Shown piece after piece: positions 1 through 5,206 of a DNA stretch of 5,674 bases (positions are counted from its first letter, which is position 1; every line of letters starts with the position of its first letter). Source of the DNA: Oscillospiraceae bacterium (GTDB taxonomy: Bacteria > Bacillota > Clostridia > Oscillospirales > Oscillospiraceae); contig JAITGH010000176.1 in the NCBI GenBank assembly GCA_031280855.1, positions 1 through 5,674 of the forward strand, given 5' to 3'. The notes beneath the pieces were generated by a model that searched no databases, was not told the origin of the DNA, and was given only the letters and a program-made list of their open reading frames with translations. A program made the position numbers and the translations under genes.

Positions 1-574
1 GAAGCGCACTGACGTAGCTGTCCGTATCGAGCGAGATTTCGCGCTGGCTGATTATACACCGCTTGTTGCGGTGCAGGTACTCGATCGGATCCTCCAACGT
101 GACGATGTGCCCGGCGCGAGAGCTGTTGATGTGGTCGATCATACAGGCGAGCGTCGTCGATTTGCCGCTGCCCGCAAGCCCGGTAACCACGATCAGTCCG
201 GAGTTCGCGTTCGCACCCGCGACTACGCGCTCCGGGATGTTCAGCCGTTCGCGATCCGGCACGCCGAACGGTATGACGCGGATAACCGCGCTTAGTGAGC
301 CGCGTTGCTTGTACACGTTCGCACGGAACCGCGAAAGCTCCGCGACCGTGAATGCGAAGTCGTCGTCGCCCGTTCGCAGGAACTCGAGCATATCGCGCTC
401 CGCAAGTTCGTAAACGTAGCGTACGAGGATATCGGTCGCCGCGGGCGTAAGCAGCTCGATGTCCTGCGGTACGAATGAGCCGCTGATCTTGTAGGTCAGC
501 GCGGAGCCCGCAACGATGAAGACGTCGCTCGCTCCGGCGGTTACGGCGTTTTTAAGGATGCCGTCAATCGTCAT
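1..574 (-). CDS. pilT: Type IV pilus retraction ATPase PilT, C-terminus missing (runs off left edge)
   Basis: Hexameric cytosolic ATPase that powers pilus retraction and twitching motility in type IV pilus systems (family knowledge). The 191 visible residues give a short PAS-like N-terminal domain (about 1-100) and the start of the RecA-like motor. Seen directly: Walker A GLAGSGKSTT at 132-141, Asp box TLEDPIEYLH at 159-168, then a SQREI segment at 176-180 that matches the usual PilT NQRE-type stretch. The lack of a long MshEN-type N-terminus argues for PilT rather than PilB/GspE. The Walker A loop reads GLAG where PilT usually has GPTG. The ATG is supported by GAGGTG seven bases upstream; it overlaps the end of the preceding gene by 11 bp, suggesting translational coupling. 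The C-terminal part, including the Walker B and His-box regions, lies outside the window. Confidence 0.95.
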   Translation of the reverse strand, partial: MTIDGILKNAVTAGASDVFIVAGSALTYKISGSFVPQDIELLTPAATDILVRYVYELAERDMLEFLRTGDDDFAFTVAELSRFRANVYKQRGSLSAVIRVIPFGVPDRERLNIPERVVAGANANSGLIVVTGLAGSGKSTTLACMIDHINSSRAGHIVTLEDPIEYLHRNKRCIISQREISLDTDSYVSAL

Positions 575-965
575 ATAGTGTCACCTCGTCTTCAGCGTCG
601 AAAAGGGTCATGCCGCCCTCCGGCGACCACTCACGCGTGGATACGAGCTGCCAGCGAGCGATATGGTACGCTTCGCCGTCGGAGATGAGCGCGACCTCGA
701 TGACGCGGTAATCGTCGACCTTGACGGAGTACTCGTAAACGTCGCCGTCGGCAAGCGGTTCCGGCGCAGAGTTGAACATGCGTACCGCCTCGTAATCGGC
801 GGCGTAGTACGCGGTGGAGTGCTCCGCGAACCGCTCCGCCTCCCGCAAGCGCGAGTTCGCCGCAAGCAGCGACAGCGACGCGAGTAAGATCAGGCATACC
901 ACCGCGAACAGCATCATTATCATGACGCTTCCGATGTTCAGGCGAATCGGAGTGCGAGAGTTCAT
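564..965 (-). CDS. PilX-like small membrane protein of the pilus cluster
   Basis: A 133-residue protein with a short basic N-terminus, one hydrophobic segment at about 13-35, then a helical amphipathic stretch (NSRLREAERFAEHS, 37-50) and an acidic C-terminus. The layout resembles the N-terminal anchor of PilX-type pilus assembly proteins, which are encoded with minor pilins; this is a resemblance in pattern, not a firm family call. There is no Glu5 prepilin motif after the N-terminal Gly (G12), so processing by prepilin peptidase is doubtful. The start is preceded by AGAGG with six bases of spacing. It lies 69 bp after the prepilin-like gene and overlaps pilT by 11 bp, which places it in the same transcript. 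The likely location is the cytoplasmic membrane with the C-terminus outside. Exact function is unknown. Confidence 0.75.
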   Translation of the reverse strand: MNSRTPIRLNIGSVMIMMLFAVVCLILLASLSLLAANSRLREAERFAEHSTAYYAADYEAVRMFNSAPEPLADGDVYEYSVKVDDYRVIEVALISDGEAYHIARWQLVSTREWSPEGGMTLFDAEDEVTLYDD

Positions 966-1034
966 AGCGTACCTCTTCGTTCAGGAGTCAGGGATCAGGA
1001 GCGAGGAGCCGGGCGAGGGGTTGGGCGAACGCGG

Positions 1035-1457
1035 TTACTCGGGGATTGCGGCCGCGATGAGCTCGTACAGCGTTTCGCCGCTTGGGGAGCGCGAGACCCG
1101 GATGAACGCGTCGCCGTCTTCATCTATGGTGAGGTCGAGGCGGAATCCCGTATCGCGGGAGTTCGGCGCGAGTACCTCGACGGTGTCGCGCTCCGAGCCG
1201 TAGAAGACGCTGATCGTACTGCTGACTCGGGAGCCGTTAAGCAACGCGGTAAGCGCGGCGGGGTCGTTGGCTTTCGCCTTGTAAAGCTCTGCGGCGGAGT
1301 TGGCGAGCTGAACAGCGGCGGTGAGATCCTGCGCGTCCTTGAGACGGCGGTTCGCGGCGGCGAACAGCCGTACGCTGATCGCGGCGCAGAACGCGAACAG
1401 CAGTAACGCGGCAAGCAGCTCGATAAGGAATAAGCTCGTCTTCGCGCTTCGCCTCAT
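1035..1457 (-). CDS. Type IV prepilin-like (pseudopilin) protein with Glu5
   Basis: A 140-residue protein with the type IV prepilin signature: a short basic leader MRRSAKTS, then LFLIELLAALLLFAF, a hydrophobic helix with glutamate at position +5 (E13 of the precursor). Family rules place cleavage after S8, so the residue before the cut is Ser instead of the usual Gly. The helix continues as an amphipathic stretch (RRLKDAQDLTAAVQLANSA, 37-55) followed by a small beta-rich C-terminal domain, as in minor pilins and pseudopilins. It is probably a minor pilin incorporated in, or priming, the pilus. The ATG has GGGTGAG five bases upstream and overlaps the upstream stop codon as ATGA (4 bp), so translation is coupled to the DUF4860-like gene. 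It is short for a major pilin. There is no close family I can name. Confidence 0.8.
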   Translation of the reverse strand: MRRSAKTSLFLIELLAALLLFAFCAAISVRLFAAANRRLKDAQDLTAAVQLANSAAELYKAKANDPAALTALLNGSRVSSTISVFYGSERDTVEVLAPNSRDTGFRLDLTIDEDGDAFIRVSRSPSGETLYELIAAAIPE

Positions 1458-1918
1458 TGCGGCTCACCCCCGGTTCTAAGGTGTATGAACGCGTCGGCAC
1501 CCTCGCTGCGGATGCGAAGCAACGCACCGTCAAGCGAGAACTCGAGCCCGGAAGCCTCCACGATTTTCTCACCGTCGGCGGCGCCGAACGTGTTCCCGGA
1601 TTCCGCGAATAGCTCCCGCACGTAACCGTCGTAATAGTATATCGCGGAGACGTAGTCAACGCCGGAGAACGTCTCCGTAAACAGTAACGCGGAGTTCCCG
1701 TCGATCCTGCCGACTTCGATCGGGTGAGTGGAGTTGTCGTATCCGCGCACTTTCGTTGTAATGTAGCGTATGCAGATCTCCCGGCGGTCGTCGCCGACGT
1801 TACGGATCCGCTGGTAGACTCCCGCGCCGATCAGCAGCGTCATAAGCATTGACAGCGCGAAGCCGAAGAACAGGATCAGCGCGAATACGGTGTCGTAAGT
1901 TCGGGTCTTGTTGTTCAA
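1454..1918 (-). CDS. DUF4860-like membrane-anchored pilus cluster protein, TTG start
   Basis: A 154-residue protein with a basic N-terminus, a strong transmembrane helix at about 11-33, and an extracytoplasmic domain with the run YVSAIYYYDGYVRELF (89-104). The segments YDTVFALILFF, GAGVYQRI and YYYDGYxRELF agree with my recollection of the DUF4860 family, small proteins found in Clostridia pilus or type II secretion-like clusters; I could not run a profile search. The frame is open upstream to an ATG at 2008, but that would overlap the preceding gene by 56 bp and add a low-complexity Pro/Ser-rich stretch. TTG at 1918 is chosen because AGAGGAG sits five bases before it. The stop overlaps the next ATG by 4 bp. 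Function is unknown; a minor-pilin-like or assembly role is inferred from neighbours. Confidence 0.78.
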   Translation of the reverse strand: MNNKTRTYDTVFALILFFGFALSMLMTLLIGAGVYQRIRNVGDDRREICIRYITTKVRGYDNSTHPIEVGRIDGNSALLFTETFSGVDYVSAIYYYDGYVRELFAESGNTFGAADGEKIVEASGLEFSLDGALLRIRSEGADAFIHLRTGGEPQ

Positions 1919-1923
1919 CGTTG

Positions 1924-1930
1924 CTCCTCT
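1924..1930 (-). promoter_or_regulatory. Ribosome binding site that fixes a TTG start
   Basis: AGAGGAG on the minus strand, five bases before TTG at 1918. It is the best Shine-Dalgarno match near the 5' end of this reading frame and is what decides the TTG start over the ATG 90 bp upstream. Confidence 0.8.
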
Positions 1931-1952
1931 CGGTTGCGGCGGCGAAGATGGG

Positions 1953-2258
1953 TTACTGTATGGTGAGAACCTCAAAGCTGGGCATAATGTTGGACGCGAA
2001 GATGTCATAGACTATAACGAACTTCGCAGGGTCGAATCGCAAGCCGTAGCGCTCCGTCATGTAGTCGACGGTATCCGGATACGCGCCCTCTTGCGCGTAA
2101 CAGGAAACGATGGCGCGGCGAACGCTGTTGGTAAGCGTGCGAACTTGCTCGCGCCCGCTTGCCTCCGACGCGGTGTTAAGCCCTCGAACTGCGAGGATTG
2201 CGACAAGGATAAACAGGATCGCGGTAAGTATGTACGTTCGCGAGATTCGACGTCTCAT
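1953..2258 (-). CDS. Small pilin-like membrane protein
   Basis: A 101-residue protein: basic leader MRRRISRTY, one membrane helix at about 9-25, an amphipathic helix (REQVRTLTNSVRRAIVSCYAQEG, 36-58 in part), then a small C-terminal domain with CYAQEGAYP (53-61), YGL and FASNIMP (87-93). The layout and the EGxYP segment resemble pseudopilins, where this helix is followed by text such as EGxYPxxL. Hypothetical proteins with CYAxEGxYP and FASNxMP occur beside pilus genes in Clostridia, as far as I recall. It has no Glu5 or cleavage Gly, so it is probably an uncleaved anchor. The start has AGGAGA six bases upstream, and this sequence overlaps the TAG stop of pilC (taGGAGA), so translation is likely coupled. 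It lies 34 bp before the TTG-started gene. Exact role is unknown. Confidence 0.82.
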   Translation of the reverse strand: MRRRISRTYILTAILFILVAILAVRGLNTASEASGREQVRTLTNSVRRAIVSCYAQEGAYPDTVDYMTERYGLRFDPAKFVIVYDIFASNIMPSFEVLTIQ

Positions 2259-2267
2259 GCGGTTCTC

Positions 2268-3269
2268 CTACAGCAGCGACATGACTCCGGCGAGTGGGAG
2301 CATAACCGAGATTAGTAACGCTCCGACCAATACGGACATGACGATAACGAGCGCGGGTTCGATGGTGCCGACGACGTTCTCCAGGCGATCGTTCGCGGAG
2401 GCGGAGGTACGGCGCGTAATCTCCTCGAGCGCTTCGACGGCGGAGCCGGTGCGCTCCCCGACTCCAATCATGCGGACGTACATCTCGGGGAACAGCTTGA
2501 GCGAGCGCACGCACTCGGTAAGCGATTCGCCGGACTCTGCGCGAGTGGTCGACGCGTCGACTCCGGCTTGCACGGCGCGGTCGTCGACGACTTTTGAGGA
2601 CATGCGCAATGACTCGATAACCGTCATGCCGGACGACAGAGTGGTTGACAGCAAGTCGGACAGCCGCGCCGCCGTCAGCTGACGTCCCAGTGAGCTTCGC
2701 TGTGCGAGGTGCCGCGCCAGTGCCGCAAGCCTACGCCGCAGTAGAACCGCCGCGACGGCGATCGCGAGTATAGCGCACGTTACCGGGATCCGGTACTCCG
2801 CCAATCGCCGACCGAACCACATGACGGCGGACGCGCTTGGCGGCATTACCGCGCCGAGCTGGCTGTACACGTCGCCGAAGATCGGCAATAGCTTCACCGC
2901 GAAGATGACGAACACCGCAATAAGCGCGACGAACAGCATCAGCGGATACGCCGCCGCGCTTCGGATGTCTGCGGCTACGATGTCCTGACGCTCATAATGT
3001 TTGGACAGCGCGAGCAGCGTGTCGTCCAGCCGCCCGGTCTTCTCCCCGACTTCGACCATGTCGCACATGTACTTGGGGAACGCGTTCACAGCGCGAAGCG
3101 AGTCTGCGAACGGTTTCGAGGCTCGAAGCCCCGCGCCGACGCGCTCCGACAGATCGCGGCTTCGTGAGTCGTCGATCGCGAAAAGCTCGAGGCACTCTTC
3201 AAGCGGTACTCCCGATTTGAACGCGAGGTGCAGCGACATGCAGAACGATGATAGGTACTTGTAGTTCAT
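2268..3269 (-). CDS. pilC: Type IV pilus/type II secretion inner-membrane platform protein (PilC/GspF)
   Basis: Polytopic membrane protein that forms the platform on which the PilB and PilT motors act during pilus extension and retraction (family knowledge). The 333 residues contain the expected duplicated T2SF domain: copy one at about 8-130, with FPKYMCDMVEVGEKTGRLDD (64-83), and copy two at about 203-325, with FPEMYVRMIGVGERTG (260-275). The paired GE(K/R)TG motifs are the family hallmark. Membrane helices fall at about 108-131, 160-177 and 303-325. It is slightly shorter than the roughly 400-residue PilC proteins of Proteobacteria because the N-terminal extension is absent, as is usual in Gram-positives. 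The ATG is preceded by GGAGA at six bases. It sits 31 bp after trkA and 9 bp before the pilin-like gene. GspF is the alternative name if the cluster serves secretion; pilT nearby favours a pilus. Confidence 0.93.
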   Translation of the reverse strand: MNYKYLSSFCMSLHLAFKSGVPLEECLELFAIDDSRSRDLSERVGAGLRASKPFADSLRAVNAFPKYMCDMVEVGEKTGRLDDTLLALSKHYERQDIVAADIRSAAAYPLMLFVALIAVFVIFAVKLLPIFGDVYSQLGAVMPPSASAVMWFGRRLAEYRIPVTCAILAIAVAAVLLRRRLAALARHLAQRSSLGRQLTAARLSDLLSTTLSSGMTVIESLRMSSKVVDDRAVQAGVDASTTRAESGESLTECVRSLKLFPEMYVRMIGVGERTGSAVEALEEITRRTSASANDRLENVVGTIEPALVIVMSVLVGALLISVMLPLAGVMSLL

Positions 3270-3288
3270 AATTTCTCCGGTGGGTAAG

Positions 3289-3301
3289 GCGCGTTACGCG
3301 C
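3289..3301. repeat. Perfect inverted repeat at the trkA/pilC junction
   Basis: GCGCG TTA CGCGC is a perfect 5 bp stem with a 3-base loop. It touches the first base of the trkA stop codon as read on the minus strand. No T-run follows, so it is not an intrinsic terminator. It could form a small mRNA hairpin between trkA and pilC that protects or separates the two messages; this is inference. Confidence 0.4.
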
Positions 3302-4668
3302 TACTTCCCGATTATGTCGTCCAAACCGACGAGCTTATGTGAGGCCGTGACCACGATAACGCGATCGCCCGCACGGATCGAGTCATCGCCGCCGGGGATC
3401 ACCGTCTCGCCGGAGTTATTGCCGCGTATGATGCACGTTACCAGGATGCCCTTCTTGATCTTGAGCGATTTCAGCGGGATTCCAACGACCTTGCTTTCGC
3501 GCCATGCGTAGAACTCGAGGGCTTCGACGCTGCCGCCGACGATCTTGTGGAACGATTCGATACTTCCGCCCGGCGAACCGTTAAGCGAGCGCACGTAGCG
3601 AATGATGTGGCTTGCGGCGGTAAGCGCGGGGTTGACCACGGTACCGGTGACGACGCGCTCCGCGATCGGAAGTAACGCCTTGCGGCCGAGCCGAATCGCG
3701 ACGTTCGGGACGCCCAGCGATTCCGCGTACATGGCGACGATGATGTTGTCCTCATCGTCGTACGTAAGTACGGCTAACGCGTCGAACGACGCGAGGTCTT
3801 CCTCACGCAGGAAGTCCTGATCAGAGCCGTCGCCGCAGACTACGCGCACCTTCGGCAGCGCCTCCGCCAGGGTGCGGCATTCCTCCGGGTCGCGCTCTAT
3901 TACCGTGACTTGAAGTTTTTCCTCCGACAGCAATTGCGCGAGGTAGTACGAGCACGCGCCTTGCCCGGAGATCATGACCTTGCGAACTCGGCGGCGTTCC
4001 TGCCCGGTGGTGTGGAACAGTCGTTCAAGCTCCGACGTTGCCGCGACGACGCTTACCCGGTCGCCGGATTTCAGCATGAACGAGCCGTCCGGGATCGTCA
4101 CGACTCCGTCACGCTTGACCGCGCAGATTAGCGCCTTCGCCTCGAACACGCCGCTGAAGTCGCGCAGGTAGACTCCGTCGGCTTTCGAGCCTTCCGCGAG
4201 TTGAAGCTCCACGAGTTCCACCTTGCCGTCGGCGAAGCGTTCGACCTTCTGCGCGCCGGGCAGCCGAAGGACTTGCGCAATCTCTCGAGCTGCGGATTCC
4301 TCCGGGTTCACGCATAGCGATAGCCCGAGGTCGTCGGCGAAGAAGTCGAGCTGAGCGAAGTAGTCCGGGTCGCGCACTCTGGCGATCGTATGAGCAGCGC
4401 CGAGCTTCTTGGCGGCGAGGCACGTCAGCATGTTTTGCTCGTCAGAGTCCGCAACGGCGACGACGAGGTCAGCCTTCGCGACTCCGGCTTCGATCAAGGT
4501 CTTGCGGCTCGCGCCGTTACCGTGGATCGCGAGTATGTCGTACGTATCGCCGAGCGTAGCGACGATCGCGGGGTCAAGCTCGATTAGCGAGAGATCGTAG
4601 CTCTCAGACGAGAGCGACGCGACGATCTCCGCCCCAAGCTGTCCGCCTCCAATGATAACAATCTTCAT
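3301..4668 (-). CDS. trkA: TrkA-type K+ uptake regulatory subunit, four-domain form
   Basis: Cytosolic nucleotide-sensing subunit that gates TrkH/KtrB-type potassium channels (family knowledge). The 455 residues have the full duplicated layout: Rossmann/RCK_N at 1-120 with GGGQLG (7-12) and acidic E30/D32 at the end of the second strand, RCK_C at about 140-222, a second RCK_N at about 228-350, and a second RCK_C at about 370-453. Length matches full-length TrkA. In the second Rossmann fold the glycine loop reads GQGACS (235-240), with Ser where the third Gly or Ala is usual, so its nucleotide binding may differ. The MKIVIIGGG opening is the canonical family start, so this ATG is firm although no Shine-Dalgarno lies before it. 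The channel partner is not in the window. The gene is first in the minus-strand string, 31 bp ahead of pilC. Confidence 0.96.
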   Translation of the reverse strand: MKIVIIGGGQLGAEIVASLSSESYDLSLIELDPAIVATLGDTYDILAIHGNGASRKTLIEAGVAKADLVVAVADSDEQNMLTCLAAKKLGAAHTIARVRDPDYFAQLDFFADDLGLSLCVNPEESAAREIAQVLRLPGAQKVERFADGKVELVELQLAEGSKADGVYLRDFSGVFEAKALICAVKRDGVVTIPDGSFMLKSGDRVSVVAATSELERLFHTTGQERRRVRKVMISGQGACSYYLAQLLSEEKLQVTVIERDPEECRTLAEALPKVRVVCGDGSDQDFLREEDLASFDALAVLTYDDEDNIIVAMYAESLGVPNVAIRLGRKALLPIAERVVTGTVVNPALTAASHIIRYVRSLNGSPGGSIESFHKIVGGSVEALEFYAWRESKVVGIPLKSLKIKKGILVTCIIRGNNSGETVIPGGDDSIRAGDRVIVVTASHKLVGLDDIIGK

Positions 4669-4676
4669 ATGTACAT

Positions 4677-4705
4677 ATTATACCACAAAACTCGCGATTT
4701 GTCAA
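4677..4705 (-). promoter_or_regulatory. Consensus SigA promoter for trkA (and possibly the pilus genes)
   Basis: On the minus strand, TTGACA (4705-4700), a 17 bp spacer and TATAAT (4682-4677): a perfect match to the vegetative sigma consensus in both hexamers and in spacing. A run of A lies just upstream of the -35 box. The -10 box ends only eight bases before the trkA ATG, so the expected transcription start near 4670 leaves a leader of about 0-4 bases. Confidence 0.92.
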
Positions 4706-4776
4706 GCTTTTTTTGCACGGGGAGGGATTACGAGGGCTATGATAATATGTATTGAGACGACGAGGGTTGGAACGCA

Positions 4777-4794
4777 AACTTTTTGAAAAAAGTT
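4777..4794. repeat. AT-rich palindrome, possibly part of a dispersed intergenic element
   Basis: AACTTTTT GA AAAAAGTT is an 8 bp perfect inverted repeat with a 2-base centre, followed by a partial direct echo (AAAAACTTT) at 4799-4807. From memory, similar CTTTTTTCAAAAAG-type blocks recur between genes in Clostridia; this cannot be verified here. It could act as a weak bidirectional terminator-like structure. Confidence 0.45.
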
Positions 4795-4828
4795 CGACAA
4801 AAACTTTCACATTTTGTCATAAGCGTTT

Positions 4829-4865
4829 AGGGAGGCAACCCTCGCGCCCTGATGGCGCTCGGGTT
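4829..4865. repeat. Two overlapping, mutually exclusive hairpins
   Basis: Hairpin A: AGGG (4829-4832) pairs with CCCT (4839-4842). Hairpin B: AACCC (4837-4841) pairs with GGGTT (4861-4865), then a symmetric TC/TC internal loop, then GCGCC (4844-4848) with GGCGC (4854-4858), closed by the loop CTGAT. A and B share the CCC bases, so only one can form at a time. No T-run follows hairpin B, so it is not a standard terminator. It may be part of a repeat element. Confidence 0.5.
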
Positions 4866-4898
4866 TCAGTGGTAGTGTGAAGCTCCGTTACTTGACAG

Positions 4899-5035
4899 TC
4901 GCAAAGACTAATGTGGGTGCAGCGTCACGCTGCTCTCCGGGCTTGAAGAGCGTAGAGTCTAATGTGGGTGCAGCGTCACGCTGCCCACCAAGTTCCATGG
5001 TCGCAAAGACTAATGTGGGTGCAGCGTCACGCTGC
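4899..5035. repeat. Three-copy tandem repeat, 51-bp period, palindromic core
   Basis: A 26-base core is identical at 4908-4933, 4959-4984 and 5010-5035, each copy exactly 51 bp from the next. Copies one and three match further upstream, giving 35 identical bases (4899-4933 and 5001-5035). Each core ends in GCAGCGTCACGCTGC, a perfect 7+7 bp inverted repeat around a single C. The 23-25 bases between cores have diverged but keep faint similarity (CTCCG, CTTGA, CGCAAA), as expected of a decayed tandem repeat. It could be a binding-site array, a REP-like hairpin array or a structured transcript. No cas genes are present. Confidence 0.85.
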
Positions 5036-5085
5036 CCGTTTTGAGTAGAAAACTGCCCGAAAAGTACACAAACGCTCGGGCGAGG

Positions 5086-5114
5086 TTGCGTATGGCTAAC
5101 CGATGTGCTATGAT
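5086..5114 (+). promoter_or_regulatory. Candidate extended -10 promoter facing the DUF2325 gene
   Basis: TTGCGT (5086-5091), a 17 bp spacer and TATGAT (5109-5114), with TG one base before the -10 box (TGC TATGAT), which is the extended -10 pattern. The -35 box matches the consensus at only three of six bases. Transcription would begin near 5121 and leave a leader of about 300 bases before the DUF2325 start. Confidence 0.5.
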
Positions 5115-5124
5115 GGACAAGTCC

Positions 5125-5138
5125 CACGGTCTCCCGTG
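5125..5138 (+). repeat. Short hairpin at the start of the predicted leader
   Basis: CACGG (5125-5129), loop TCTC, CCGTG (5134-5138): a perfect 5 bp stem with a 4-base loop, a few bases after the predicted start near 5121. It may stabilise the 5' end of the transcript. Confidence 0.35.
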
Positions 5139-5206
5139 CCATGCGATTAGCGATGTGTAACTCGGCGCACTGCGCGTCGCTCACTCCATTCTTACGCTTA
5201 AGGCAG

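Noticed and set aside
63..413. Plus-strand 116-codon ORF at the left edge
   Set aside because: It is antisense to pilT, whose Walker A and Asp-box motifs identify the real frame.
2110..2682. Plus-strand 190-codon ORF
   Set aside because: It lies opposite pilC and the pilin-like gene, is a Ser/Thr/Arg-rich antisense shadow of GC-rich codons, and has no recognisable domain.
4713..4743. Rightward promoter TTGCAC / TATGAT upstream of the hairpins
   Set aside because: The 19 bp spacer and weak -35 box make it a poor match in an AT-rich patch; it was not strong enough to list.
4604..4810. Minus-strand 68-codon ORF upstream of and overlapping trkA
   Set aside because: It starts at GTG without a ribosome binding site, spans the consensus promoter, and ends in another frame of trkA.
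4892..4920. TTGACA at 4892-4897 as a -35 box
   Set aside because: No acceptable -10 hexamer lies 16-18 bases downstream; the sequence there is the GC-rich repeat core.
4906..5035. Small CRISPR array (28-base repeats, 23-base spacers)
   Set aside because: There are only three units, the intervals are shorter than normal spacers and show faint similarity to one another, similarity extends unevenly past the core, and no cas genes are visible. A decayed 51-bp tandem repeat explains it better.
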